Shown here piece by piece: positions 8,850 through 17,450 of a stretch of 60,144 bases of DNA. The notes beneath the pieces are model-generated. The model saw only the letters and a list, made by a program, of their open reading frames with translations. It was not told the DNA's origin and made no database searches. A program made the translations under genes and the position numbers. How positions within the stretch are numbered: the first letter of the stretch is position 1; each line of letters starts with the position of its first letter. The stretch comes from Aquidulcibacter paucihalophilus (GTDB lineage Bacteria > Pseudomonadota > Alphaproteobacteria > Caulobacterales > Aquidulcibacteraceae): the NCBI RefSeq assembly GCF_002105465.1, contig NZ_NCSQ01000148.1:239-60382 (forward strand), read 5' to 3'.

Positions 8850-9641
8850 TTAGAGCGCCTGCCCATCGTCAATCTGAAGGATTGCCCCACTGGTGAACCG
8901 GCCCGCGTCTGAAACCAACCACGTCATCGCACCATCTAGGGCCTGATCATCCATGAGACGGCGACGGGGAAATCCCGCAACCATCTTTTGCCCACCGGGT
9001 TGAGCCAACCAATCGGCATTGATTTCGGTCTCAATATAGCCCGGGCAAATGGCATTCACATTAATGCCTCTACGCATCCATTCGGCAGCCATCGACTTGG
9101 CCATCATGACGACTGCCGCTTTTGAGACGCTATAGGGCACCAGACCGGGAAGCGGCTTGAGGCCTGCCATAGAGGCGATCAAGATGATCCGGCCGTCCCC
9201 ACGCTCGGCACTGCCGCTGGCGATCATGCGCTTGGCCCCCTCGCGCGCTGTGATAAACACGCCCCGCACATTAACCGACATCACGGCGTCATACGCCTCC
9301 ATCGAAATATCGGTTGCCAAGCCAATTTCATTGGTTCCGGCATTGGCGATCACAATAGTAGGCAAGCCTAAGCCGGCTTCAGCGGCATCAAAGGCGGCGA
9401 TGACGCTGGCCTCATCCTGAACATCGAGCTTAACAGCCTGGGCTTGCCCGCCTGCGGCCTGAATTGACCCCACCAAGGCTTCCAAGCGGTCAACCCGTCG
9501 CGCGCCGCAGACAACTTTTGCGCCAAGCCCTGCCAACAGGCGGGCAAAATGGGCCCCAAGGCCAGAGGACGCCCCAGTAATCAGTGTGGTTTTGCCTTGG
9601 AGGCTGAAATCAGGCTGGATTAGAACAGGGTTGGCAGTCAA
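8850..9641 (-). CDS. SDR-family oxidoreductase (TTG start)
   Basis: It is a classical short-chain dehydrogenase/reductase of 263 residues, cytoplasmic. The Rossmann motif TGASSGLG lies at about 22-29, NAG near 98, the catalytic Ser in LIASMAG, and the YSVSK active-site pair follows. The C-terminal segment VSDAGRFTSGAILQIDDGQ resembles FabG-like 3-oxoacyl-ACP or sugar/alcohol dehydrogenases. The substrate cannot be told from sequence. The only in-frame start before the Rossmann fold is a TTG, with an AGG motif about 10 bases upstream; an in-frame TGA precedes it. It is divergent from the PopA-like gene, with about 95 bases between starts. Confidence 0.88.
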   Translation of the reverse strand: MTANPVLIQPDFSLQGKTTLITGASSGLGAHFARLLAGLGAKVVCGARRVDRLEALVGSIQAAGGQAQAVKLDVQDEASVIAAFDAAEAGLGLPTIVIANAGTNEIGLATDISMEAYDAVMSVNVRGVFITAREGAKRMIASGSAERGDGRIILIASMAGLKPLPGLVPYSVSKAAVVMMAKSMAAEWMRRGINVNAICPGYIETEINADWLAQPGGQKMVAGFPRRRLMDDQALDGAMTWLVSDAGRFTSGAILQIDDGQAL

Positions 9642-9736
9642 AGTGGGGGCCTTTCACATTCGTTTACTGACGACTCAGTTTCCCCACGCTAGGGTGCTGT
9701 ACGAATTTCGCAATGGTCCTTGAAAGTAGGCATAGG

Positions 9737-11041
9737 ATGGCAAAGCCCCATATTCTTGTTCTTGCAGGCGATGACGCGAGCGAAGCCTTATCGCAAGCGG
9801 GCTTTACCATTGCGGGCGAAGACCATCTGCGCCGCCAAACCGCAGCAATTGTTGTTGATACGCGGGGGGAAGCTGGGCCGAAAGCGGGAGATTTGGCCCG
9901 CTCGCTGAAAGCTGCGCTCGGGCCGCGTACAGGTCTGTTTATGGCGTGGAGCAATGGCGAAGAAAATTTCGACGTCAGCGCCTTTGATGGGGTGTTGGAT
10001 GCGTTTGCAACGCCCAGCGTTTTGGCAGCTCGACTGGGGTCGAGCTTGCGTATTGCGGTTATGGCCGATGAGGCCAAAATGCGGTTTCGAACCTTGGCGC
10101 GCTTTGGCGGGCCAGCCCATCCACCCATCGTCAATAGTGCGAAAGTGCCGCGCATTCTGATCTTCGGCCAGCCAGGCCCCGATTTGTTGCGCTTTAGCAC
10201 GGCCATGACCCAGCAAGGGGCCGAAACCATCGCCGCTTTCACCTCATTTACCGCCTTTGACTATCTGCATGAGAGCGACTTTGACGGGGTGGTGATCTTG
10301 GCACGCGACGATCGGCCCACGGCTTTGAGTTTTTGTGCGGCGATGCGGCGCAATGCGCGCATGTTCCATATGCCTTGCTTGATCCTCGGCTCGCCAGATT
10401 TCGACAATCCCCAAGAAGCCATTGAGCGGGGCGCGACCGACTTTGCCGTGGCGGGCGATGATGATGATATGACTGCCGATCGCCTGCTGAATTTTGTGGA
10501 AGTAAAGCGCAGCCGCGATGCGTTGAATCTAGCCTTTGCCGCCGCCCGCGCGCCCGCGGCGATGGAAGCAACCACTGGCCTTTATGCGCCGTCTTTCTTT
10601 TTGGCGCATTTAGAAAGCCTAGCCCACAGAGCACATGAAACCGACCGGCCCTTATCCATTGCTTTGGCCCGGCTTGACCCGAAAGCAAGTCTTGGTGTGG
10701 TGCATACACGTCAGGGGATAGAGCGTTTGATAGGCCAGTCTGGGGCCATGTTATCGCGTTTGGTGCGGGCGGAGGATGTGGCAGCCCGCCTCGATCAGAC
10801 AACATTTGCCGTGGCGTTCCCTAGCTCGGATGATGAGGCTGCCGCGATTGCGGCGGAACGGATTGCCGCCGTGCTTGAATGTACCGCCTTTGACGTCCAA
10901 GCTGACCACACAAGCTATAGCAATGATCAGCCGATCCAGATCAAACTCGCCATTGCAAGCGCTAGCCTCTCGCCCCATGAAAGCGCCTCGAGCTTGTTGC
11001 AACGCGCGACAGGTTTGCTGGAACAAGGCCAAAACCAATGA
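9737..11041 (+). CDS. PopA-like protein: two receiver domains and a degenerate GGDEF domain
   Basis: Of 434 residues, roughly 1-120 and 135-255 look like receiver folds. The first keeps an Asp at the acceptor strand (IVVDTRG), while the second has Ala in that position (VVILARDD). The C-terminal part, from about residue 280, aligns with GGDEF domains: it begins TTGLYAPSFFLAHL. The inhibitory-site motif RAED (344-347) is present at the correct five-residue distance, but the catalytic GG(D/E)EF is replaced by DQTTF (353-357). It should therefore bind c-di-GMP but not make it. This is the architecture of Caulobacter PopA, a c-di-GMP effector that recruits cell-cycle proteins to ClpXP. Identity as PopA is an inference. 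It overlaps the next gene by ATGA. A start eight codons earlier is possible. Confidence 0.72.
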   Translation: MAKPHILVLAGDDASEALSQAGFTIAGEDHLRRQTAAIVVDTRGEAGPKAGDLARSLKAALGPRTGLFMAWSNGEENFDVSAFDGVLDAFATPSVLAARLGSSLRIAVMADEAKMRFRTLARFGGPAHPPIVNSAKVPRILIFGQPGPDLLRFSTAMTQQGAETIAAFTSFTAFDYLHESDFDGVVILARDDRPTALSFCAAMRRNARMFHMPCLILGSPDFDNPQEAIERGATDFAVAGDDDDMTADRLLNFVEVKRSRDALNLAFAAARAPAAMEATTGLYAPSFFLAHLESLAHRAHETDRPLSIALARLDPKASLGVVHTRQGIERLIGQSGAMLSRLVRAEDVAARLDQTTFAVAFPSSDDEAAAIAAERIAAVLECTAFDVQADHTSYSNDQPIQIKLAIASASLSPHESASSLLQRATGLLEQGQNQ

Positions 11042-11742
11042 ATGATCCTATTACCCAGCCCCCCATCCTTGACCGGCCAATTGCGATTGATTTCATCTCC
11101 GACGTGATTTGCCCATGGTGTTATGTGGGATTTCGCGCATTGGTAACAGCCTGTGTAACGCGCCGTGAGATCCCCACCCACCTCTCCATGCGCCCGTTTG
11201 AATTAGACCAGACGACGCCCAAAGAGGGCGCTGACCGAAAGGCGCGCCTTCTTGCCAAATTTGGCGTCGATGAAGCCCGCCTGAGAGAAATCTCCCAAGC
11301 CGTGGTTGAGGCGGGGCTTCGTGTTGGTATTGAGTTTAACTTTGACGCGATCAAGACCACCCCCAACACACGCGATTGCCACCGCTTATTGCGCTGGGCG
11401 CGTTCAGCGGGTGTCGAGGTCGAATGCGCCGAGGCTTTGTTTCAAGCCTATCATGTTGAGGGCGAAGACCTGAGCCAAGCTGCGACTTTGGTCTCCATTG
11501 CCCGGGGCCTAGGCATGGATGGTGACCTTGTGGCGCGGCTGTTGGCCAGTGATGCAGACGTGGCCCCGGTTGAACAAGAACTCGATATTGCCCAGCGTAT
11601 GGGCGTCACAGGCGTGCCGACTGTCCTGTTCAATCAAAGCTTTGCGGTTGTTGGGGCGCAAGGTGTAGAGACTTTTGTGGCAGCCCTAGACCGGGCACGT
11701 GCCGAACAACTTGCTGCGCCTGCTGCCTCCGGCATCGCCTAA
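11038..11742 (+). CDS. DsbA-family oxidoreductase, FrnE-like
   Basis: This 234-residue protein has a thioredoxin-like fold with the active-site motif CPWC at 25-28 in IDFISDVICPWCYVG. The helical insertion follows, and a cis-Pro segment occurs at GVTGVPTVLFN. It lacks a signal peptide, so it is probably cytoplasmic, as expected for the FrnE group of DsbA-like proteins. Its redox partner or substrate is unknown. Its ATG overlaps the stop codon of the PopA-like gene (ATGA), and its own TAA overlaps the next ATG. This indicates translational coupling. Confidence 0.88.
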   Translation: MNDPITQPPILDRPIAIDFISDVICPWCYVGFRALVTACVTRREIPTHLSMRPFELDQTTPKEGADRKARLLAKFGVDEARLREISQAVVEAGLRVGIEFNFDAIKTTPNTRDCHRLLRWARSAGVEVECAEALFQAYHVEGEDLSQAATLVSIARGLGMDGDLVARLLASDADVAPVEQELDIAQRMGVTGVPTVLFNQSFAVVGAQGVETFVAALDRARAEQLAAPAASGIA

Positions 11743-12227
11743 TGCCAATTCTGGACTATTCCGTCTTTTGTGAAAGTTTGCCCGCCCGTCAGGCCCTAAT
11801 CGGCATAGACCCCGGTTCAACCACGATTGGGGTAGCCGCTTCAGATGTGACGCGTTTGATCGCTAGCCCTGCTGGCGGGGTGAAGCGAACCAAAATGGCC
11901 GCCGATGGGGAGGCGATATTTGCGATCTATGATGACCGCTCTGCCTGTGGCCTCGTCGTCGGCCATCCGATCAATATGGATGGGTCGCAAGGCCCCTCCT
12001 CGCAAGCTGCCCGCGCCTTTGCCCGCAATTTGTTGAGCATCCGCGATGTGCCGCTTTTGATGTGGGATGAGCGGCTCTCCACCGCGGCGGTTCAGCGCCA
12101 AATGATTGCCGCCGACATGACGCGGGCGAAGCGCGCCGCCGTCGTGGACGCTGCCGCAGCTGCCTATATGCTGCAGGGGCTTCTCGACCGCATGCAAGAC
12201 GGGTTTGGCCTCGGCCCCCGATCATGA
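11742..12227 (+). CDS. ruvX: RuvX/YqgF-family Holliday-junction resolvase-like nuclease
   Basis: The 161-residue protein has the RNase-H-like fold of the YqgF family, which has been linked to Holliday-junction resolution and 16S rRNA 5' processing. Metal-binding landmarks are GIDPGSTTIGVA near residue 21, VVGHPINMDGSQG, and MWDERLSTAA. A conserved D in VVDAAAAAYMLQ closes the domain. The start is about 17 residues earlier than the core needs, but the TAATG overlap with the preceding gene supports it. It overlaps the following transporter gene by ATGA. Confidence 0.88.
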   Translation: MPILDYSVFCESLPARQALIGIDPGSTTIGVAASDVTRLIASPAGGVKRTKMAADGEAIFAIYDDRSACGLVVGHPINMDGSQGPSSQAARAFARNLLSIRDVPLLMWDERLSTAAVQRQMIAADMTRAKRAAVVDAAAAAYMLQGLLDRMQDGFGLGPRS

Positions 12228-13150
12228 GCGTCGCCTTCACCGCCATTTTGCCCGTCTTTCTGGTGATTGCCATTGGCTTTATCGCCAAGCGCGCCAAGGT
12301 GGTGCCCGATGCATCTTGGGCGGCTGTCAATTCTTTTGGCTATTGGATGCTCTATCCGGCCTTCTTGTTTTCAACTGTGGCAAGTGCCGACTTCTCAGGC
12401 CCTGATACGGTGCATTTCCTTAGCTGTCTTGTCGTGGGTTTTGCTTTAGCTGGCTTGTGGGGGCTTAGCCTAAGGCTGTGGTTTCGCGATGATGGACCTG
12501 CTTTTACCTCAATCTTTCAAGCCAGTGTGCGCTGGAACGGCTTTATTGTTTTAGCCGCAGCCCCTGCCCTATACGGGCCTGAAGGCCTTGCGCTGATTGC
12601 TTTAGGCTTTGGCCCTGTGGTCGCCTTTGTGAATCTGATGAGTGTGTTTGTCATGGCGCGCTGGGGGCAGAATGACATAGTTCCAAGCTTGAAGGGTGCC
12701 CTGGGCGAGGTGATGCGCAATCCCTTAGTGCTTGCAAGCTTAACTGGGATTATTGCCAATCTGATTGGCTTAACCAAGCATATTGGCCCGCTGGAACCGG
12801 CTCTCGCGCTGTTGGGCCGGGCAGCCATGCCGGTTGCTTTGGTAAGCGTTGGGGCAGCCTTGAGTTTTGAAGGTTTGGGCAAAGTGCCGCTGCGTTTGGC
12901 GGTCGGGGTTGTCTCAAAGCTTGCCATAGCACCGCTTTTGATGTTGCTGGTCACCCAAATGCTGGGCCTTGCCCCCTTGCCAAGCGCGGTGGCGATTGGG
13001 GTGGCCTCCATGCCCAGTGCGCCAGCCGCTTATGTGCTGGCGCGAGAATTGGGGGGCGATGCGCCATTGATGGCCGGTTTGGTGACCGCAACGACTTTGA
13101 TCGCCTTGGTCACCATCCCCTTTTGGCATGTGCTGACGATGCCGGCCTGA
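12224..13150 (+). CDS. AEC (auxin efflux carrier)-family transporter
   Basis: This 308-residue integral membrane protein has about ten hydrophobic segments in the two five-helix halves typical of the AEC/bile-acid-symporter-like superfamily. The N-terminal FTAILPVFLVIAIGFIAKR and the C-terminal half containing AMPVALVSVGAALSF fit the family. The substrate is unknown; relatives carry small organic acids such as malate or malonate. It is the last gene of the overlapping four-gene operon and converges on the fasciclin gene. The functional link to the upstream genes is unclear. Confidence 0.87.
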   Translation: MSVAFTAILPVFLVIAIGFIAKRAKVVPDASWAAVNSFGYWMLYPAFLFSTVASADFSGPDTVHFLSCLVVGFALAGLWGLSLRLWFRDDGPAFTSIFQASVRWNGFIVLAAAPALYGPEGLALIALGFGPVVAFVNLMSVFVMARWGQNDIVPSLKGALGEVMRNPLVLASLTGIIANLIGLTKHIGPLEPALALLGRAAMPVALVSVGAALSFEGLGKVPLRLAVGVVSKLAIAPLLMLLVTQMLGLAPLPSAVAIGVASMPSAPAAYVLARELGGDAPLMAGLVTATTLIALVTIPFWHVLTMPA

Positions 13151-13160
13151 ATGGGCCGGC
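13141..13160. terminator. Possible shared hairpin between convergent genes
   Basis: GCCGGCC (13141-13147) and GGCCGGC (13154-13160) form a 7-bp GC stem that overlaps the AEC stop codon and lies 8 bases from the fasciclin stop. Neither side has a T-run, so it would be a Rho-assisted or weak bidirectional terminator at best. Confidence 0.4.
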
Positions 13161-13167
13161 AGCCGCC

Positions 13168-13767
13168 TTAGTGATGCTTGGCTGCTGGCGGCATCAAAAC
13201 CGTGTCGATCACATGGATGACGCCATTGGATGCCCCAACATCAGCGGCCGTTACCGCAACCCCATTGACGGTCACGCGGCCATTGCGGCCATCAATCGTG
13301 GCTTTCCGCCCTTGCACGGTGGTGGCGGGGGTCACTTTATCAAGCAATTGGTTTGATGTAATTTTACCGGGCACGACATGATAGGTCAGGATGGAGATTA
13401 ATTGGGCACGGTTCTCAGGCTTCAAGAGATTTTCCACGGTCCCAGCTGGCAATTTAGCAAAGGCTGCGTCGGTGGGGGCAAAGACGGTAAAGGGGCCGGC
13501 GGTTTTCAGCGTATCCACCAGGCCCGCCGCGGTCAGTGCTGCGGCAAGGGTCTTAAAGCTTCCAGCCCCCACGGCCACATCAATGATGTCGCCGCTGGCC
13601 GCTCGTGCAGGCTTTGCAGTGGTTGAGGCCGCATGATAGCCGATGGTTTGAAAGCCAGCTGCTTGGGCTGCGGCATCGGTTTTGGTTTTGGCGCATTGTG
13701 CCATTGCCGGTGCTGCAGACAAAGCGAGGGCGGCTGCCGCCGAAGCGAACATTTTGAAGTTTAACAT
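13168..13767 (-). CDS. Secreted fasciclin (FAS1) domain protein
   Basis: The 199-residue protein begins with a clear signal peptide (MLNFKMFASAAAALALSAAPAMAQ, counted as residues 1-24 with cleavage after AMA or AQ). One FAS1 domain follows at about 58-195. Its two hallmark boxes are visible: GPFTVFAPTDAAFAKLP and a second near the end with NGVIHVIDTVLMP; TYHVVPGKI lies between them. FAS1 proteins act in periplasmic or surface adhesion. The partner is unknown. It is divergent from xseA with a 187-base gap. Confidence 0.92.
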   Translation of the reverse strand: MLNFKMFASAAAALALSAAPAMAQCAKTKTDAAAQAAGFQTIGYHAASTTAKPARAASGDIIDVAVGAGSFKTLAAALTAAGLVDTLKTAGPFTVFAPTDAAFAKLPAGTVENLLKPENRAQLISILTYHVVPGKITSNQLLDKVTPATTVQGRKATIDGRNGRVTVNGVAVTAADVGASNGVIHVIDTVLMPPAAKHH

Positions 13768-13954
13768 ATTTTTATCCTAAAGACCGAGCGGGATAGCTCT
13801 GAGACCGTCTACGCAGACGGGTTCAACTGGATGTATCATAACCCGGTTTCGTGATGTTTCTCTCTGATTTGTAATTCTTGCGCCTGTTTCAGACCCAAAT
13901 TGGCCCATCACATAGTCCCTTCCCCCGGCCCCCGCATCGCATTAGACAGAAGTC

Positions 13955-15415
13955 ATGAGCAAAGAGCCTTCAAACGCCCCGGAATTTTCTGTTTCTGAGC
14001 TATCCGGTGCGATCAAGCGCCGCTTGGAAGATGATTTTGGTAATGTGCGGGTGCGCGGCGAAATGGGCCGGGTCACTTTGGCAAGGTCTGGCCATGTCTA
14101 TGTCGATCTGAAGGATGCCAATGCCGTCTTGTCCGCTGTCATGTGGAAAGGTGTGGCTGCTGCTCTAAAGTTCCGCCCTGAAGAAGGGATGGAAGTGATT
14201 GCGACGGGCAAAATCTCCACTTTTCCCGGCTCATCAAAATATCAGCTGATCATTGAGCGGCTTGAGCCTGCAGGCGTTGGCGCGTTGCTGGCACAATTGG
14301 AAGAGCGACGTAAGCGCCTTGCCGCTGAAGGCCTGTTTGACCCCGCGCGTAAACAGGCCCTGCCCTACTTGCCTCGCGTGATTGGCGTTGTGACAAGCCC
14401 GACGGGGGCTGTCATCCGCGACATTCTTCATCGCTTGTCCGAGCGCTTCCCCGTCCAGGTAATCCTGTGGCCGGTTTTGGTCCAGGGCGATAAGGCCGCA
14501 GACCAAGTAGCGCGCGCCATTGCGGGCTTTAATGCCTTGTCGCCAGACGGGCCGGTACCCCGCCCAGACCTTTTGATCATCGCGCGCGGTGGGGGATCGA
14601 TCGAAGACCTGTGGGCCTTCAATGAAGAAGTGGTGGTCCGTGCTGCTGCGGCCAGCGCCATCCCGCTCATTTCAGCCATCGGGCATGAGACCGATACGAC
14701 GCTGATCGATTTCGCATCAGATCGTCGCGCGCCGACCCCGACTGGGGCAGCAGAAATCGCCGTGCCCGTGCGGCTAGAGTTACAAGAGCGGATCGGCTTG
14801 ATTGGTGCCCGCTTGTCACGCGCAATGGTTCGGGGCCTAGAGCGGTCCAAGATTGAATTGCGCGCCGCGACCGCCCGTCTTCCCCGCGCCGATACTTTAT
14901 TTGCCAGTGCCCGCCAGCGCATGGATGTGATTGATTTGCGCTTTGGCCCATCGCTGCGCACCTTGGTTGCCGCCAAAGCCCACGGGCTTGCGGCCATTGG
15001 CGGGCGCTTGCGGCCACAAGTCCTGCACCAAGATGTGACGCGCAAGGCCCAATTTGTTGCAAGCTTGGGCCAGAGATTGGGCGCTGCCCTCACCCGTCGG
15101 ACGGCACTTGAACGCGATGCGCTTGCCCGGTCCGAACAGCGCTTAGCCTTGGCAAGCCAGCGCTTAACTTCAGGCCTCACACGCAGCCTAGAGGCTAAGA
15201 GCCGCCATCTAGCGGGCCAAGCAAGCTTGCTAGAAGCCCTCTCCTACCGCTCTGCGCTCGAGCGCGGCTTTGCCGTGGTGCGCACCGACAAAGGTGTGGT
15301 GGTGCGCGCCAAGTCTGCGATTAAGGCGGATGCCAAGCTAACGCTGACATTCCTTGACGGCGATGTAAAAGTTCGCGCCAGCGATGGGCCGGTGCAAGGC
15401 AGCCTGTTCGACTAG
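13955..15415 (+). CDS. xseA: Exodeoxyribonuclease VII large subunit
   Basis: Together with XseB it degrades single-stranded DNA to acid-soluble oligonucleotides. At 486 residues it has the N-terminal OB-fold (about 10-105; VRVRGEMGRVTLARSGHVY), then the catalytic core with VIGVVTSPTGAVIRDILHRL, ARGGGSIEDLWAFNEE and ISAIGHETDTTLIDF, and a long helical C-terminal region. xseB is not in this window. Its TAG and the lpxB stop on the opposite strand share the palindrome CTAG (15412-15415), so the two convergent genes overlap by four bases and have no room for an intergenic terminator. Confidence 0.97.
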   Translation: MSKEPSNAPEFSVSELSGAIKRRLEDDFGNVRVRGEMGRVTLARSGHVYVDLKDANAVLSAVMWKGVAAALKFRPEEGMEVIATGKISTFPGSSKYQLIIERLEPAGVGALLAQLEERRKRLAAEGLFDPARKQALPYLPRVIGVVTSPTGAVIRDILHRLSERFPVQVILWPVLVQGDKAADQVARAIAGFNALSPDGPVPRPDLLIIARGGGSIEDLWAFNEEVVVRAAAASAIPLISAIGHETDTTLIDFASDRRAPTPTGAAEIAVPVRLELQERIGLIGARLSRAMVRGLERSKIELRAATARLPRADTLFASARQRMDVIDLRFGPSLRTLVAAKAHGLAAIGGRLRPQVLHQDVTRKAQFVASLGQRLGAALTRRTALERDALARSEQRLALASQRLTSGLTRSLEAKSRHLAGQASLLEALSYRSALERGFAVVRTDKGVVVRAKSAIKADAKLTLTFLDGDVKVRASDGPVQGSLFD

Positions 15416-16563
15416 GTGGCATCCAACAGGGTCAGCAAGGCATCGGCGGCACGCTCTGCTGCAGGCGGGTCATGGCGGCCCATTTTGGTAAGCGCCAGCG
15501 CTTGTGCGCTCACTTGGTCTTGGGCAGACTTGGGATCATACAGCAGCTTCGAAGCCGCCTCGGCCAAAGCCTTAGGCGTCAGGCCATTTTGCACAAATTC
15601 CGGGATGGCCATTCGATTCAACGCGATATTGAGCAGGCAGATGAAGCGGCTCTTCAACAAGAAGGTCAGAATGATAAAGCCGCTGATGGCGCCAAGGCGA
15701 TAGCCAATAACCATGGGGGTTTCTTGCAGGGCGACTTCGGTCGTGACCGTGCCGGAACAAGCCAAAGCGACATCGCCTGCGGCAAAGGCATCCAGCTTTT
15801 CATCCTCGCCCACCACGTGGTGCGGGAAAGTCCAGCTCGCAGCCCGCTCCTTGATGGCTTCCGCCACCGATGGGGCAAGGACCGCCACAACATGAACATT
15901 AGGGTCTTTGCTGCTGAGGAGGGCAGCAGCCCCTTCCAGCGCAGGTGCCACGCGCTGGATCTCACCCCGGCGAGAGCCGGGGAGCAAAAGGACAATCTTC
16001 TTATCGGTAAGACTATGGCGCGCCCGAAACTGGGCGCCATCACCTTTTCCGGCCCGCGCAATGGCTGGATTGCCAATGACCGTGACGGGCAGGCCCGTAC
16101 CTTCATAAAAAGGCACTTCAAAATCATGGATGCAGTATAGGGCGTCATAGACGTGCGCCACTGTCTTGGCGCGACCCGGGCGGGTGGCAAAGACTTGTGG
16201 GCCAATCATTTTGACTAAGCGCGCTTGAGGAACCCGTGCGCGAATGGCCTTGGCCGCGCGCAAGGTAAAGCCCCAAGAATCGATCAGGACGACGGCATCT
16301 GGCCCAAAGGCCTCTGCGGCTGCACCTGTTTCTTCTGCCCGTGCATTGACGGTTTTGAGCGCCGCGAGCCCTTCAGTCAGGCCCAGAACCGACAGGCCCT
16401 CAATCGAGACGGCACTTTGGATACCTTGGCTGGCCAATTTCTCGCCGCCAACCCCGGCAATCACCAGATCAGGGCGGCGGGCGCGCAGGGCCGCAACAAA
16501 CTCGGCGGCCAATTCATCACCCGATGGCTCCCCCGCAACCACGAAGACACGATAGGGCTTCAT
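15412..16563 (-). CDS. lpxB: Lipid-A-disaccharide synthase
   Basis: It joins UDP-2,3-diacylglucosamine and lipid X to form the lipid A disaccharide at the inner face of the cytoplasmic membrane. The 383-residue GT-B type glycosyltransferase starts VFVVAGEPSGDELAAEF, and it has VLIDSWGFTLR, KMIGPQVFATRPGR and the nucleotide-binding LLLPGSRRGEIQR. It is the last gene of the lipid A operon. Its ATG overlaps the lpxI stop by ATGA and its stop overlaps that of xseA. Length and motifs are normal. Confidence 0.97.
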   Translation of the reverse strand: MKPYRVFVVAGEPSGDELAAEFVAALRARRPDLVIAGVGGEKLASQGIQSAVSIEGLSVLGLTEGLAALKTVNARAEETGAAAEAFGPDAVVLIDSWGFTLRAAKAIRARVPQARLVKMIGPQVFATRPGRAKTVAHVYDALYCIHDFEVPFYEGTGLPVTVIGNPAIARAGKGDGAQFRARHSLTDKKIVLLLPGSRRGEIQRVAPALEGAAALLSSKDPNVHVVAVLAPSVAEAIKERAASWTFPHHVVGEDEKLDAFAAGDVALACSGTVTTEVALQETPMVIGYRLGAISGFIILTFLLKSRFICLLNIALNRMAIPEFVQNGLTPKALAEAASKLLYDPKSAQDQVSAQALALTKMGRHDPPAAERAADALLTLLDAT

Positions 16564-17411
16564 GATGGACGATCCACGGCGACGCCCAAAATGAAGAGGC
16601 CTGCTTCTTCCGCCGCGGCAATCACATTGTTGCGGTCGATGATCAAAGCGCCGCCTGCCTCAACCACAATCCCAGCAAGGCCTGCTTTAGAGGCACCTTC
16701 CACCGTTTTGACTCCAATGGTTGGCAAGTCCACGCGGCGTTCCTGATCGGGCTTTGCACGCTTGGCCAACACCCCGCGACGGGCCACCTTGGTGCCGCGA
16801 ATATGGGTTGAAAGTTCATGGACCCGCGCCAGCATACGGTCTGTGCCTTCTTGGGCCTCAACTGCCAGCACTAAGCCTTCAACAATCACCGCCCCTTGGC
16901 CAATATCCAGCCGACCAATTTCAGCTGCAATCGCCATGGCCTTGGTGGCATCTTCGCGTTGTTCTTCTGTCGGCTCTGCCCCGGCAATCAAGCCCTCTTC
17001 GGCCAGAAGGTTTGCCAGAACTTCATCCGTGCCGACAATGGCAAAGCCTTCGCGTTCAAACTCGGCCAAGACCGCGCGTAACAGCGCGTCATCGCCTTTG
17101 CGCATCTCAGCCATGATACGGGGCAGCGCCAGCGCGCCGCGCAAGTCTGGCTTCAAGGTGGAAAAATCAGGACGATTGACGAGGCCAGCAAACACCAAGG
17201 CATCCACCCCATCAGCCTTGAGGGCCTTCATGCGCTCGCCAAAATTGGCCAAAGCACAGTCGCTGCCGGGATAAAGGCTGAGGCGCGGGTCGCACATGCC
17301 CTTGATTCGGCTCACATGCACCGGCATGCCAGAATCGCGACAATGCTGGGCCAAAAGAACAGGTAAGTCCCCTGCCCCCGCAATGATGCCTAGTTTCGCA
17401 AATGCGCGCAT
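16560..17411 (-). CDS. lpxI: UDP-2,3-diacylglucosamine pyrophosphatase, LpxI type
   Basis: It hydrolyses UDP-2,3-diacylglucosamine to lipid X and UMP. LpxI (formerly DUF1009) replaces LpxH in alphaproteobacteria and is unrelated to it. The 283-residue protein begins with KLGIIAGAGDLPVLLAQHC and ends in the catalytic domain with VEGLVLAVEAQEGTDRML, VDLPTIGVKTVEGASKAGL and VEAGGALIIDRNNVI. Its position between lpxA and lpxB confirms the assignment. It starts 39 bases after the lpxA stop and overlaps lpxB. Confidence 0.96.
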   Translation of the reverse strand: MRAFAKLGIIAGAGDLPVLLAQHCRDSGMPVHVSRIKGMCDPRLSLYPGSDCALANFGERMKALKADGVDALVFAGLVNRPDFSTLKPDLRGALALPRIMAEMRKGDDALLRAVLAEFEREGFAIVGTDEVLANLLAEEGLIAGAEPTEEQREDATKAMAIAAEIGRLDIGQGAVIVEGLVLAVEAQEGTDRMLARVHELSTHIRGTKVARRGVLAKRAKPDQERRVDLPTIGVKTVEGASKAGLAGIVVEAGGALIIDRNNVIAAAEEAGLFILGVAVDRPS

Positions 17412-17450
17412 GTGCTCCCTTTTGGTCCGACAACCTCCATGTAGGAAGCC

